Below are positions 18,906-30,200 of a stretch of DNA of 64,000 nt, one piece after another (within the stretch, counting starts at the first letter, position 1; each line of letters opens with the position of its first letter). A model generated the notes under the pieces. It made no database searches, had not been told where the DNA came from, and was given only the letters and a program-made list of their open reading frames with translations. The translations under genes and the position numbers were made by a program. Origin of the DNA: Prevotella sp. (GTDB lineage Bacteria; Bacteroidota; Bacteroidia; Bacteroidales; Bacteroidaceae); NCBI GenBank assembly GCA_016291005.1, contig JAEEVT010000003.1, forward strand, positions 1-64,000, read 5' to 3'.

Positions 18906-18973
18906 CCAATAAAATCCGGAAAATATGAAAGAATACGTTTCTATAGAAACTCACTCATCCTCTCATTCTTGAT

Positions 18974-21900
18974 TTACTTGACTACAACGGTACGTCCATT
19001 GCGGATGTAGAGACCCTTCGTTGTCGGACGGTCGATGCGGACACCCTGGATGGTGTACCACTCGCCATCAGCATACTTGCCAAGGTACAAACCAGCAATG
19101 CCAGTAGCAGTCTTGTAGGCTTCCTCGGCATCCTTCAGAGCCTGAAGAGCATTGTTGATCTCATCCTGAGTCGTAGCATTCTGCAGAGCGTCTTGGGCAG
19201 CAGCAATGGCATCGGCCAGAGCCTTACCAGGTGTACCATCCTCCGTAGAAGCATCGCCTAGCAGTTCAGTAGCCGTAGCAATCTCAGTCTCCAAAGCACT
19301 CTTGTCGAGAGGAAGCGTTGCGTAGATGTAGCCTTCGTGCCAGTCTTCACCACCATCCTTGTTCGGACGGAAGTAAACGTCGTAGTTGCCAGCATTCTGG
19401 ATGGTATAGTTGTTATCCATTCCAGTCGGGTACCAAATCGGGTCTTTACCTTCTTCAACCTTGATGACCTTGAACTGTGCAGAAGCTTCAAAGGCGACAT
19501 TCTTGATCATGTACTCAACCACACCTTGAGCACCTTCATTGCGGGCCAGCTTGTAGTTAGCCAGGTCAGCAGCCACAGTAGACCAGCCGGTCATTGTACC
19601 AGTCAGGTAGTAGTCAGCCTCTGGTGTGGTGGCTGCCTTGTAGGCTTCTTCGGCATCCTTCAGGGTTTGGACAGCAGCGTCAATCTCATCCTGAGTCGTT
19701 GCAGTCTGCAGAGCCTGCTGAGCAGCAGCAATGGCATCGGCCAAAGTCTTGCCCGGAGTACCATCCTCCGTAGAAGCGTCGCCTAACAATGCGGTAGCCG
19801 TAGCAATCTCAGCCTCCAAAGCACTCTTGTCGAGTGTAGAGGTTGAAGAAGCTGTTGCATAGATGTAGCCTTCATGCCAGTCTTGACCACCATCAGCATT
19901 CGGACGGAAATAAACATCGTAGTCGCCAGCAGTCTGGATGACATAGTCATTATCCGATCCACCAGGATACCAAGTCGTTTCTTCACCTTCTTTAATTTTG
20001 ATGACCTTGAATTTAGCATCTGCCTCGAAAGCGACATTCTTAATCACGTACTCTACACCTTCAGCACCTTCTTTGAGAGCCAGTTTGTAGTTAGCCAGGT
20101 CAGCAGCCGCCTGAGACCAGTTGGTCATAGTACCAGTCAGGTAGTAGTCAGCCTCTTCTACAGGAGCATCACCTGTTCTGGTGACGGTGAGTTTCAGATC
20201 CTTGCTGACGCTGAAGAGATACTTACCTGGAGTGGTCAGCTGTATGTTACCATCATTCACCTTGACAAGTTGAACTGCCTCGCCGAGGGTAGGAGTAACA
20301 TTACCTTCCCCGATGGCATAGCGGTGTACACCATTGAACTGAGACCAACTCTCATCACCATTGGCAGTAAACGCAGCATCACCGAAGGTAATGTACGATT
20401 CGCCAGTAAGCGTTGCCTCATATTCGAAAGCGTTCGTTTCTGAATTCAGCGTCATCGCCGTCGTACCAGACCAACCATTATCAGTACCAGTACCCATGAT
20501 GTAAAACTCCGTCGGTTCTGTCTGAGGCTCAACATAAGGAACAACCCAGCGTGGGTCACCCGACTGATATTCAGCTGCTTTAGAAGAAGCAGCAATCGTC
20601 AGGTCAATACCACCATTCTCGGCTGTCAGGTCAAGTGCTGCGGTAGGAGCCGTAAATGCAGGTTCAATGCTCTCTGACATCGTGGCCTCTTCAGTACCAC
20701 CCCAAGAGACATTTTTCTCAATGGTCTTTGTACAATTACCCTGGAAGAACTTAGAAAGATTCTTCAAGTCAACATAGATATTCTGAGTACCAGTCATCTC
20801 TGTCTTCGCATTATTCGGAGTATTGTTACCGAAATTCTGCTCTTTGAACGTATTTATAATGGTATTCTTAGTCAACTTGAAATCAAATGTTGAAGTACCA
20901 TTGTTCGTTCCAAATGCCTTAGCTGCATTAGATGCATTTGCAAAACGGACGAAGTAAGCATTACTTGTCTCGTTGATGTTATAGATGGTGTTCTCAGAGA
21001 TTGTTATGTTCTTGATGGCGCTCTTATTATTTGCCGCCTTATCAAATGCGATGAAGTTCTTTCCTGTGACGTCAAGCTGGATAATGCTCTTCGTCATGGT
21101 GAAGTTCTCCAAAGCCCAGTCAGCTCCATTGCTGGTGATGAGGCTACTCTTCAGGTTCTTAACCATCACATTCTCTATAGTAACAGAATTCAGAAGGTTA
21201 AAGTCTGTTGAAGCTGCATCGTTATAAACATCTTGATTCTTCTTTGTGCCCTCAGCAGGAGCTGCCGTCAGAGCAATCAAAGGAACAGTCAGCTCGGTAG
21301 CATCAATCTTAACGTCCTTCAAGGTGATGTTGTCGTTCAGGACAAAGTTCGTTTCAGCGCCCAGGGTCAAAATCTTGTTCGCACCGTCAATAACCAGCTC
21401 TTTGTTCAGAGGAACATTGATAGTGGCATCAAGAATCTCGTCCTTAGTCATGGTGACTGTTGCAGTTCCGCCATCTTCAACAGCAGCAATCGCAGCGGCT
21501 ACTTGCTCAGAGAATTTCGTACCAGGCTCAACACCATTGGAAGCAACATAGATACACTTGTGGAACCAGTCGTCACCACCACTATAGTCTGGGCGGAAAT
21601 AGACGGTATAGTTGCCGGCATCGTTGATGGTGCAGTTGTTATTTTCGCCTTCTGGATACCAGACTTCCTTCTGGCCCTTTACAATCTTGAACTCTGCACC
21701 AGCGGCAAAGTCGAGAGTTATCATATACTCGCCAGTACTTTCCTTGTTGGCCGTCAACTTGTAATTGTCAGAGGGAGTCCACTCGTTCATCGAGCCAACC
21801 AGGAAATAGTCCGTCTCAACAACGGAAGCTTCCTGAACAGTCACCTTAAACGTGGCATCTGCCGGTGTCAGGTTGTTTCGTTCTGCATCCGTTATTTTCT

Positions 21901-22315
21901 GGCTGAATATCTTTCCTTGAGACTCACCAGCTGTGGCATTTTCACTTGCCTCTAACTTCAGCTTGAGCAGCCAGGCGTCATTACCTGCTAACGGCTTGTT
22001 TTGGCTTGAATAAATAAGAACGTGATAGGCATTGCCTTCTCCTTCACTAATGGAAAAGGAATGAGTCTGGCCAAAACGGTCACTTTTCTCGGCGAGAAAA
22101 TCTCCGTTGCCGTCTTTGGCAATAGTCACACCGCTGGGCAGCGATATCCAGAAGTCAGTCATGATATACTGGCTTGCCGGATCGTCCAGCTCCACGGCCA
22201 GGTCATAAGTTCCTCCTTGATCGATGGTGAAGTCCGAGACCTTGAGTCCCTCACCATAGGCACTGCCCACAAAAGTGAGCAATGCCAATAGGAGATAATT
22301 TCTTAATTGTTTCAT
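18974..22315 (-). CDS. Exported multi-module glycan-binding protein with cohesin-like N-terminus and type IX tail
   Basis: A 1113-residue protein with signal peptide ending SAYG. Residues about 20-165 form a cohesin-like beta module (VSDFTIDQGGTYDLAVEL...). A SusE/F-like module follows (about 170-265: YFLVGSMNEWTPSDNYKLT, IVKG, WYPEG, YTVYFRPD). A beta-helix module with a terminal SGDPRWVV comes next (about 270-620), then another SusE/F-like module. Two near-identical pairs of a SusE/F-like module plus a FIVAR-like helical segment (TATxLLGDASTEDGTPGK) follow, and the protein ends in a sorting tail (GLYIRNGRTVVVK). Its start overlaps the stop of the upstream gene by ATGA, implying translational coupling. 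Likely surface starch- or glucan-binding; no catalytic motif was identified. Confidence 0.85.
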   Translation of the reverse strand: MKQLRNYLLLALLTFVGSAYGEGLKVSDFTIDQGGTYDLAVELDDPASQYIMTDFWISLPSGVTIAKDGNGDFLAEKSDRFGQTHSFSISEGEGNAYHVLIYSSQNKPLAGNDAWLLKLKLEASENATAGESQGKIFSQKITDAERNNLTPADATFKVTVQEASVVETDYFLVGSMNEWTPSDNYKLTANKESTGEYMITLDFAAGAEFKIVKGQKEVWYPEGENNNCTINDAGNYTVYFRPDYSGGDDWFHKCIYVASNGVEPGTKFSEQVAAAIAAVEDGGTATVTMTKDEILDATINVPLNKELVIDGANKILTLGAETNFVLNDNITLKDVKIDATELTVPLIALTAAPAEGTKKNQDVYNDAASTDFNLLNSVTIENVMVKNLKSSLITSNGADWALENFTMTKSIIQLDVTGKNFIAFDKAANNKSAIKNITISENTIYNINETSNAYFVRFANASNAAKAFGTNNGTSTFDFKLTKNTIINTFKEQNFGNNTPNNAKTEMTGTQNIYVDLKNLSKFFQGNCTKTIEKNVSWGGTEEATMSESIEPAFTAPTAALDLTAENGGIDLTIAASSKAAEYQSGDPRWVVPYVEPQTEPTEFYIMGTGTDNGWSGTTAMTLNSETNAFEYEATLTGESYITFGDAAFTANGDESWSQFNGVHRYAIGEGNVTPTLGEAVQLVKVNDGNIQLTTPGKYLFSVSKDLKLTVTRTGDAPVEEADYYLTGTMTNWSQAAADLANYKLALKEGAEGVEYVIKNVAFEADAKFKVIKIKEGEETTWYPGGSDNDYVIQTAGDYDVYFRPNADGGQDWHEGYIYATASSTSTLDKSALEAEIATATALLGDASTEDGTPGKTLADAIAAAQQALQTATTQDEIDAAVQTLKDAEEAYKAATTPEADYYLTGTMTGWSTVAADLANYKLARNEGAQGVVEYMIKNVAFEASAQFKVIKVEEGKDPIWYPTGMDNNYTIQNAGNYDVYFRPNKDGGEDWHEGYIYATLPLDKSALETEIATATELLGDASTEDGTPGKALADAIAAAQDALQNATTQDEINNALQALKDAEEAYKTATGIAGLYLGKYADGEWYTIQGVRIDRPTTKGLYIRNGRTVVVK
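19085..20140. repeat. Internal duplication of about 525 bp inside the 18974 gene
   Basis: Two adjacent units, each a SusE/F-like module plus a helical FIVAR-like segment, are nearly identical at the DNA level; for example the GTAGCCGTAGCAATCTCAG stretch near 19270 recurs near 19795. The close match suggests a recent duplication or ongoing gene conversion. Confidence 0.8.
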
Positions 22316-25300
22316 TTGACAACTATTTTTTGTTCATTAATAATATACATACCCTTAGAAAGTCCCTTGGTAGAGGTCACACCACGCTTGACAAGACGGC
22401 CGTCGGCAGTATAGACGTCAAACGGCTGACCGTTGGTAATGATGGTGCTGATGCCGGTCGTCGAACCCGACGTAACATCGGTTCCGCGATAGCCTTGCTT
22501 GTCGGCACTAATCAGCAGAGCATCGTTAACCTTCATCTCACCATTTCCTGTGTAGTGGAATGTCAGAGTGTTGGCATTCGAGTCGAATGCGGCATTCTCA
22601 TCAGAATAACAGAGAACCATGTACTTGTTGCCATCCAACTGTCGATAAGCCACCGTATGGCGGTTGTCGGTAGAAACGCCAGTCAGTGTCATTCCGTCTG
22701 ACAATTCCACCATCATCTGTGTCAGGATGAACTGTTCGTAAGCATCAATGCCTAATGTCTTGACGCCAGCATTGTTCTCAGTCAATGTCAGAGGCTTCTC
22801 TGCCAAGGCCGACATAGCGGGAGAGTGACTCGGTGCAGGCTGTGCCATGATGAGATCTACTAATGCCACGAGGTCGAAGCCGTCGATGACATTGTCCGGA
22901 GCGGAAGCAGGATACAGGTCTGCTTCAAGCTGATAGCCCTGTTCCATGATGAGTTGCACCATCGCAACGATGTCAAAGCCATCAATCACTCCATCTCCAT
23001 TGAGGTCTCCAGCTAAAGTCGCAGGAGCAGCATCCTCAAGAACGACGTTGATGAATCCGATGTTTTTTCCTCTTGCTAAACCGGTGAAGGTAATCTCTGA
23101 CGCCTTGCCAGTCCACGTCATGATGCTGTATATGGGATTTTCATCAGCATTCAGTTTGACCATAGTCTGGGTAATTTCACCCGGCGTAGACGTCAAGAAC
23201 ACCTCAGCAGTTTCAATTGCTTTGAATTCAACCTTCACAATGTTCTTGCCTTCGGGGGCAGTCAGCTTGAATGAGCCCTTGCCGACATTGAGGCTATTAC
23301 TCTTAATCTTAACAGCACTGATACCAGTCAGCGTAACGCCATCCATAGTAATGGGATTCTCCTCGGTAAGTGAAGTTTCTGCAGTCCACTGGCCGTTGTT
23401 GTTCTCGAAGTCGAAGGTCGGAGCGAATACATACTCGTAAGCCTTGCCGTCCTCGAAGACGAGATCCTCGGTCTGGTTACCCTCTCCAGTGTCTCCATTG
23501 CTGAAGATAATCATGGCGGGAGCTTCCTCACCCTTGAGGGTCACGGTGTAAACATCATCAGCACCAGCTCTCAACTCAGTGCCAGGCCATGCGCCTAAGT
23601 ACTCAGTCGTGGTTCCCTGGTCACCTTCGTCAGTCGTTGTCCATGCATAAGCATATACTTTCGACCAAGGAGCGTTGGTGGTGAACGTTGCGGTGAAGGT
23701 CTTAATGCTGGCCTTCTCAACGTCAAGCGTCAAAGTGTTGTTCTCAGTGTCAGCCGTGAAGGTCAGGTTATAGTCGCCAGCTGGATATTCCTCAGTACCG
23801 AACACGAAGTTCTGATTACCCTCAGCAGGCAGTTCATAGTCGCCCCACTTGCCGTTAGCAGTAGCCTTGTATTCATACGTCTTAGCCTCAGCAGTAAACG
23901 GTACGGTCAGCGTCCAGACAGCGGGATTCTCAGCATCCTGAGTCATCTCCTTAGCCATGCTGAAGTCCCACTCGCCAGTCTCCTCATTCTTAGTAGGCCA
24001 TCCACCGGTGAGTTCACCCACGATAGCCATGGTCTCGATTTCAACAGGCTTCTGATACCATACGCCGAAGTTGTCGAAATGATAGTCGGTAGCGCTCAAT
24101 TCCTCCTGGAGATTGAAGGCAATGGTCAGCAGACCAGGACCGACGGTGGTAACGTCATTTTCCGTTTTATCACCAGCCATAGCACCACTGACCTCAATAT
24201 CGTTAGAGAAGTGTTGCCACTCGGTAGTGAAGTTTACGTCACCGATAGCAGCCCAGTGAAGGTAATTACCCGGCGCATTGTGAGCCTGCGTGGTAGCCTT
24301 AGCTGGCTGGCTGGCCTTGTAGTCGAATTCGACATGCAGTTTCGAGCCAGCGGGCAGAGCTTCCTTGAGCTGAATCCAGAACTGAGAGTCCCAAGCAACA
24401 GGTTCTTCCTTCGTATCATCGGCTGTCTTCACCAAGATACCGCGGCTGCCATCCGTACCAGCACCTGCAACGATAGCAGCAGGAACGATGTCTGAAGAAG
24501 GATACTCCTTCATAAGATAGCTGCTGGCATCGTCTTCGGCGAGGTTACCATTGGTGGTAGCTAACGTCCAGCCCTCAGGAGCCAATATGATAGGAGCTTC
24601 TTCTCCAGTAGGCTTCTTATATTCGTAGGCAGCGCCGTTCACGAATTCGAGGTCACTAGTCTGGTTACCCTCGCCGCTGTTACCATTGTTGAAGATAATC
24701 ATCTCAGGAGCGTCAGTAGATACGATGCTCACAGTGTAGACGCTAGTTTCGGCATTCTTCTCCAGCTTAGTGCCAGGCCAGTCGCCGAGGAACTTCGTCA
24801 CGTTGGGTTCCGTACCGCTCCAAGCGTAGGCATAGACCTCTTCCCATTCAGCATCGGTGGTGAATGTTGCGGTGTAAGTGGTCACATCCAGCTTCTCCAC
24901 ATCGAGGTTAATCGAGTGCTTCCTGGTATCAACCGTAAATGTCAACTTGTACTTTCCAGCACCTAAGTTTGGAGTATCGAAGTTGTAATCAGCATTGCCT
25001 TCTGCAGGCAGTTCATAGTCGCCCCACTTGCCGTTGGCAGTAGCCTTATACTCGTAAGTCTTGGCTTCAGCCGTGAATTCATCCTTTACGAACGTCCAGA
25101 CAGCTGGGTTCTCAGCATCCTGAGTCATCTGCCAACCGTTTGCGGGATCCCAGTTAGGATCAGCGTCTCCCTCAGCAGCTTCAAGCCCAAGGAAGTCACC
25201 CACGATTGCCATGCTGTTGTATTCAGGCTTAGTGTACGGAACCGGATTCTGGGCAGGATTCAAGGTCAGTGTAGAAAGGGCCTCAGTAGGAACCTCGAAC

Positions 25301-27144
25301 TTCACGTTATCGAAGACGAACTGTGTAGCCACTTTATTGGCACCCAAGTTGAAGGCGATGGTCTGGAAAATCTTCAAGAAACCGTCACCCTGACTTCCGT
25401 CACACTCTGCAGGAATAGTGCCTTCTGCACTGTAGGTCTGCCATTCGGTGGTAAAGCTACCAGTGCCAATACATATATAATGGATGTACTGGCCAGGCTC
25501 AGCGTGACACTGCGTGTCGAAGTCACCAGCCTTATCGGCCTTGTAATCGAACGACACACGATACGGTGTACCGGCAGGAATCTGATAAGGCAGACGGATA
25601 AAGAACTGGCTATCCCAATTTTCTTTGGGATCGTAATACGACTCCACCTTCACAGCCTTGGAGTCATCCTTGCCAATACCCTCTGTGAAGTTGGCGAGGA
25701 ACGGGCCACCGATGCCCTGCTCAGTCACATAGAAGCACTCAGCGCTCTCGCCCTCCATATTGCCATTAACGATAATATCTGTCCAGTCGTCAATGACAGC
25801 GGGCTTCTGATACCATACGCCGAAGTTGTCGAAGCAATATTCATTTGCAGTCTTGTCTACTGCCAAATTGAAAGCTATGCTTCGCAGTCCCTCCTTATTG
25901 CCAGGCTGACCTTCTACCTCACCATGAGCCATAAAGGCGCTGATTTCGATATCTTTCGAGAAGGTCTGCCACTCTTCAGTGAAATCAACGTTGCCCAAGC
26001 AGCTCCAATAGTTGTAGTCGCCAGGAGTACCATGTGACTGTGTTCCAGCAGTAGCGGCGTGCTTTGCCTTGTAGTCGAACTGGACATGTAGAATATTGCC
26101 TTCTTGCAATGACTCAGACAAGACAATAAAGAACTGGGTGGCCCAATCATTTCCTGAAGGATTATCAGCCGTCTTCACCACGATACCGCGGCTATTATTC
26201 TTACCTGCACCTGGGGTAATCTCTACAGGATCCGTTCCCTGGGCATAATAGCTGCTAACATCATCACCAGCAAGATTACCGTTGGTAATAAGTTTCGTCC
26301 AACCCTCTGGGGCTTGCAATTCAGGATCGTCGTCACCTCCGACTGCATTGGAAGCAACATAGATGCAGCCCTGGAACCAGTCGTTACCACCATCAGCATC
26401 CGGACGGAAGTAAATGGTATAAGTGCCATCGGCAGTAATCTCGCCGTTCTCACCATAGTTGTTACCTGTTCCATCAGGATACCAGGTTGCGGTATTTCCT
26501 ACAAGCTTGATAATCTTGAACTGATCGGTAGTAGTCAGAGCAACGTCTGCAAGCATATACTCCACACCTTCTGCACCCTGGTTAAGGGTCAGCTTGTAAG
26601 CATCGTCTATGTTCACACTGGCTGGGAGACCAAACCAATTGTTCATGGTGCCAACCAGGTAGTATTCAGGTTCACCAATAATAGGAGAGTCTAACGTCAC
26701 ATTGGCGGTCACATCACCCACAGTCAGCTCAGTACCTTGGGTAGTGGTAGTGAGGCGGGAGTTAGTGAGTTTGATGGTGCCCTCAGTGAAATTCTCGTCG
26801 GCCTTCACCGACAGGTTGATGACTTCACCGGTAGCAAGTGCGTTGCCTGCCAATGAGAGCAGCGACACACGTGTAGCACCAGACCCTAAAACGTTAGAAC
26901 TTAATGAGGGTTCGTCAGCCACCTTGCTCAAACCCTCTAATGAGAGGCCTTCGCTGAGGACAATGTCCGTCTGGATGCCATATATCGGAGCATCCGATGT
27001 CAGCGTGATGGCAACAGTCTTGGTTTCTCCAGCCTGGATGCTGAAGTCAGCAAGTCCGAGCGACTGCGCCGCAGCGTCCGAAATGCCGGCTACCATCATC
27101 AAAAGGAGCATAGAGAACCATTTGAATAGTTTTTTGTTATTCAT
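22312..27144 (-). CDS. Giant exported protein: cohesin-like, CBM, dockerin-like and type IX modules
   Basis: A 1610-residue protein with signal peptide ending DAAA|QSL. Residues about 28-155 form a cohesin-like module (LGLADFSIQAGETKTVAITL), and a SusE/F-like module spans about 160-275. Three jelly-roll CBM-like modules share NGNLAGDD...FDNFGVWYQKP-type sequence. Two CBM26-like modules have VYAYAW, WPGT and MIIF-N/S-NG. A dockerin-like pair lies near 1375-1435: the first loop is good (GDLNGDGVIDGFD) and the second is degenerate. A further cohesin-like segment and a sorting tail (GMYIINEQKIVVK) complete it. The probable role is surface binding of starch-like glucans. It is coupled to the 18974 gene by an ATGA overlap. 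Confidence 0.85.
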   Translation of the reverse strand: MNNKKLFKWFSMLLLMMVAGISDAAAQSLGLADFSIQAGETKTVAITLTSDAPIYGIQTDIVLSEGLSLEGLSKVADEPSLSSNVLGSGATRVSLLSLAGNALATGEVINLSVKADENFTEGTIKLTNSRLTTTTQGTELTVGDVTANVTLDSPIIGEPEYYLVGTMNNWFGLPASVNIDDAYKLTLNQGAEGVEYMLADVALTTTDQFKIIKLVGNTATWYPDGTGNNYGENGEITADGTYTIYFRPDADGGNDWFQGCIYVASNAVGGDDDPELQAPEGWTKLITNGNLAGDDVSSYYAQGTDPVEITPGAGKNNSRGIVVKTADNPSGNDWATQFFIVLSESLQEGNILHVQFDYKAKHAATAGTQSHGTPGDYNYWSCLGNVDFTEEWQTFSKDIEISAFMAHGEVEGQPGNKEGLRSIAFNLAVDKTANEYCFDNFGVWYQKPAVIDDWTDIIVNGNMEGESAECFYVTEQGIGGPFLANFTEGIGKDDSKAVKVESYYDPKENWDSQFFIRLPYQIPAGTPYRVSFDYKADKAGDFDTQCHAEPGQYIHYICIGTGSFTTEWQTYSAEGTIPAECDGSQGDGFLKIFQTIAFNLGANKVATQFVFDNVKFEVPTEALSTLTLNPAQNPVPYTKPEYNSMAIVGDFLGLEAAEGDADPNWDPANGWQMTQDAENPAVWTFVKDEFTAEAKTYEYKATANGKWGDYELPAEGNADYNFDTPNLGAGKYKLTFTVDTRKHSINLDVEKLDVTTYTATFTTDAEWEEVYAYAWSGTEPNVTKFLGDWPGTKLEKNAETSVYTVSIVSTDAPEMIIFNNGNSGEGNQTSDLEFVNGAAYEYKKPTGEEAPIILAPEGWTLATTNGNLAEDDASSYLMKEYPSSDIVPAAIVAGAGTDGSRGILVKTADDTKEEPVAWDSQFWIQLKEALPAGSKLHVEFDYKASQPAKATTQAHNAPGNYLHWAAIGDVNFTTEWQHFSNDIEVSGAMAGDKTENDVTTVGPGLLTIAFNLQEELSATDYHFDNFGVWYQKPVEIETMAIVGELTGGWPTKNEETGEWDFSMAKEMTQDAENPAVWTLTVPFTAEAKTYEYKATANGKWGDYELPAEGNQNFVFGTEEYPAGDYNLTFTADTENNTLTLDVEKASIKTFTATFTTNAPWSKVYAYAWTTTDEGDQGTTTEYLGAWPGTELRAGADDVYTVTLKGEEAPAMIIFSNGDTGEGNQTEDLVFEDGKAYEYVFAPTFDFENNNGQWTAETSLTEENPITMDGVTLTGISAVKIKSNSLNVGKGSFKLTAPEGKNIVKVEFKAIETAEVFLTSTPGEITQTMVKLNADENPIYSIMTWTGKASEITFTGLARGKNIGFINVVLEDAAPATLAGDLNGDGVIDGFDIVAMVQLIMEQGYQLEADLYPASAPDNVIDGFDLVALVDLIMAQPAPSHSPAMSALAEKPLTLTENNAGVKTLGIDAYEQFILTQMMVELSDGMTLTGVSTDNRHTVAYRQLDGNKYMVLCYSDENAAFDSNANTLTFHYTGNGEMKVNDALLISADKQGYRGTDVTSGSTTGISTIITNGQPFDVYTADGRLVKRGVTSTKGLSKGMYIINEQKIVVK

Positions 27145-27193
27145 ACCTTATTATATTTTAAGTTAGTAATAGTTTCACTCAAGTTTCTTTGTC

Positions 27194-27277
27194 AATCAAG
27201 AATTAGAGAATGAGAGAATTATCTACCCTCAAAAGCATTTCTTACAAATAGATTCTCAAATTCTCTAATTCTTGATT
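27194..27277 (-). terminator. Long hairpin after the 27287 gene
   Basis: Arms of 26 bases (27194-27219 and 27252-27277) match with two mismatches, built from AATTCTC and TCTAATTCTTGA words. It separates the 27287 gene from the 22312-18974 pair. Similar words occur near 39365-39425. Confidence 0.65.
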
Positions 27278-27286
27278 TCTTTCAGT

Positions 27287-30200
27287 TTACTTCACGAAGA
27301 CCTTCTTCACCTCACCGTTAGCATTGCGGATAATGTTCATACCCTTATGCATGGTGTTGGTGCGGACGCCGTTCACGTTGTAAATATCACTGTCGGCACT
27401 GACGCCATAGACACCGTTGATGCCAGTAGCACCACCGAATCCGAGAGTGTAGGCATTAGCCTCAGCATCGGCAAACTCGATGTTGCTCACGCTGACGGTG
27501 CTGTTGCCCATGATGTCAAGCGTCAGCAGAGCGCCGTTGCTACCACTGATGGTGTTACCCTGCAACGAGAGTACGATGATGCGCCAGGTGTTCTCACCAA
27601 TGCGGTTGTAAACCAAATTCAGGTTGCTGGCACGCTCTGTGAGCTGGGCGCCGTTGAACTGTGCACCCTCGGCGAGCGTCACATCCATCTGGAAGCCTGC
27701 GAAGGCAGTGCTGTTGGTCAGGCTCAGCGTCTGTCCGTTCAAAGTCAGGAAGTTGTTGCCCTCATCGAACAAGCGAGCGCCAGCAGCGGGATCTCCATTA
27801 GGAATCTCCAATGCAATGTTCACGATACCAATTGCATCGGCCACGGTAATGGCTTCTTCGGCACCAGCATCAGCCTTGACAACATTGGCAGCATTGAACT
27901 GTGCTGTTGTCGGCACGCTCTTACCCAGAGCGAAGTCGACTGCCATCACAGCGTCGGTGGTAGTCACCTCCGAGTCGCCATTGACGTCGCCAAGAGCAAG
28001 CTCAGGCTCAATCTCGCCAGTCTTCTCGCCAGTAACGGTGATGTCCTTAGTTGCGGCATTGAAGGCAATGGAGATGGTGTAGACACCCTCAGCTCCAAGA
28101 TACTCAGGTGTAATCACCCAGTTGGTTGTTCCATCACCTTCGGGATACCATGCCTCATCATCCTTGCCAGCATTCTTCACAATCTTGAATGCAGGCTGTG
28201 CCTTGTCAGAGACGCTGATGTTCTCAGCCTTCCACTCATACTGACCAGTTTCGGCGTTCAGGGTCATCTCGTTCTTCGTCTTATCCCAGTCATAGCCAGT
28301 GAGGTCTTCAGTACCGGCAACGGTATATGTATCACTCTTTTCATAGGTATAGTCGAAGCCGTAGAATCCGAGCTTAGAGCCAGCACAGTAGACCTTGTAG
28401 CTCTTGCCTGCCTTTACTTCAAACTCGAAGGTGCCATAATACTTCTCAGCTACCGTCATTTCGTTGTAGCCTTCAAGAGCAGTACCTTCCTCTTCGATGT
28501 AGAATTTTTTGTCAGCATTCAGCACGACTGCAACGCTAACGGTTCCATCATATTTGGGAACGATAGTATAGAACGTGCCACCTGCTTTGTCACCGTTAGT
28601 TCCATTACCTTCTGTAAATGCAGTATAGCCAGGAACATGGCTATCTGCCTTGGCAGCCTTGAAGTCGGCACCATTTTCTTCACCGTAAGTAATGGTTGCT
28701 ACAACCTCTCCACCATCTTTCACATCGACAGTCTCTCCAGATTTGAACGTGTTGCCTACCTCCAAAGTATAAAGAGGTGTAGGAGCTGGCTCGGGAACAT
28801 CGCCAGTTCTCTCACCGACTACACTGATTTCCTTGGTTTCAGCATTGAAAGTTATGGTAATAGTATAGACGCCCTCGTCACCAAGATACTCAGGTGTGAT
28901 TACCCAGTTGTTAGCACCAGTAGCATCGCTTACGGGATACCAGGCAACAGTCTCAACATTCTCTGGGTCAGCATTATTGTTCACTGCAATCTTGAACTCG
29001 GGCTGTGACGTAGCAGAGACTGTGATGCCCTGGGCACTCCACTCGTAAAGACCAGACTCGGCGTTCTTCGTCATCTCGTTGGCAGTGGCAAGCCATTCAG
29101 CACCGCATAGGTCGGCAGTACCAACTACATGATAAGTGAATAATGACTCACTCTGACGCGGATCCTTACCATCGATGGTCAGCGTCCAACCGCTGGCAGC
29201 ATTGGAATTGGGGTTCCATGTAGCGGTGGCGGTGTAGGTCGCAAAGTTGGCATTATGATGGAACAGATTCAAATCCTTATCAACCGTTTCAGGATCCTTA
29301 TACACATAATCACCATTCAACACCAAGTCACTGCCAGTGCCAATCCATATCGGTTCGCCCTCACTCGGAGTGACAACCAGCTTGAAGGCGTAGTCACTGC
29401 CGGTAAGCTCTGTAAGGTCAAGAACAGCAGTGTAAACGCCATCCTCACCTAATACTAATTCTACATTCTTAGAGAAGGAATCCCAGTCACCAACCTTACC
29501 ACCGCGGATTTCAACCTTGGAAATCGTGGCAGGAGCGACCTCAACCTTGTTGGTGTACTGCTTGCCGTTCTCGAACTGAAGGTCTGCGGTCTTTTCTCCC
29601 TCAACACCGCTGTGGAAGAGGATGTTGGCAGGAGCCTCGGTAGCATTGATAGTAACATCAAAGAGGCCGGTCTCAGAATTAAATGTCAGCTGTGTGCCAG
29701 GCCATTTACCAAGATACTCCTTCGTCGTAGCAGCATCACCTTCACCAGTAGTCGTCCATGCGTAAGCATAAACGGCATTCCAGCTAGCCTCGTTTTTAAA
29801 CGTAGCAGTATAGGTATTCAGTACGGGAGCAATAGCATCGCCAACCTCAACGGTTATCTTTTCGAAGAATGTCTTGCCACCAGCAATTGTCAGGACAACC
29901 TTTGCGGCAGAACCTGCCCATTCTTTATCTGTCAGAGTCTCTACGTCTGTAGAGTTTTCTGTACCCCAGTTTGATGCATCGAAGGTAATCTTCTTAATAA
30001 CCTTTCCCTCCTCAATAGGTTCAAAGGTTAACGAAGCACCATTATAAACTCGTAACTGCAGTGCTCCGACATTATTCCAAAAACGGCAATTATTTGTAGC
30101 TTCATTATTCTTAATCAGCATCTTGACGCCTTGGTCGGCATCAACAATTGTATAGTTGTCCAGATTTCCATAATTACCCACATACTCAGACGGAACTGAA

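Larger units (their letters stand above)
18647..18973. other. Intergenic region: leader, promoter and terminator between two giant genes
   Basis: This 327-bp gap holds the leader of the 12899 gene (18647-18750), its -7 box, and the hairpin ending the 18974 gene. No open frame of interest is seen. Confidence 0.7.

Noticed and set aside
27272-29008. A long open frame of 578 codons on the plus strand opposite the 27287 gene
   Set aside because: It lies entirely within a well-supported gene on the other strand and shows no start signal, domain or promoter. Its length reflects the codon bias of the repetitive acidic protein.
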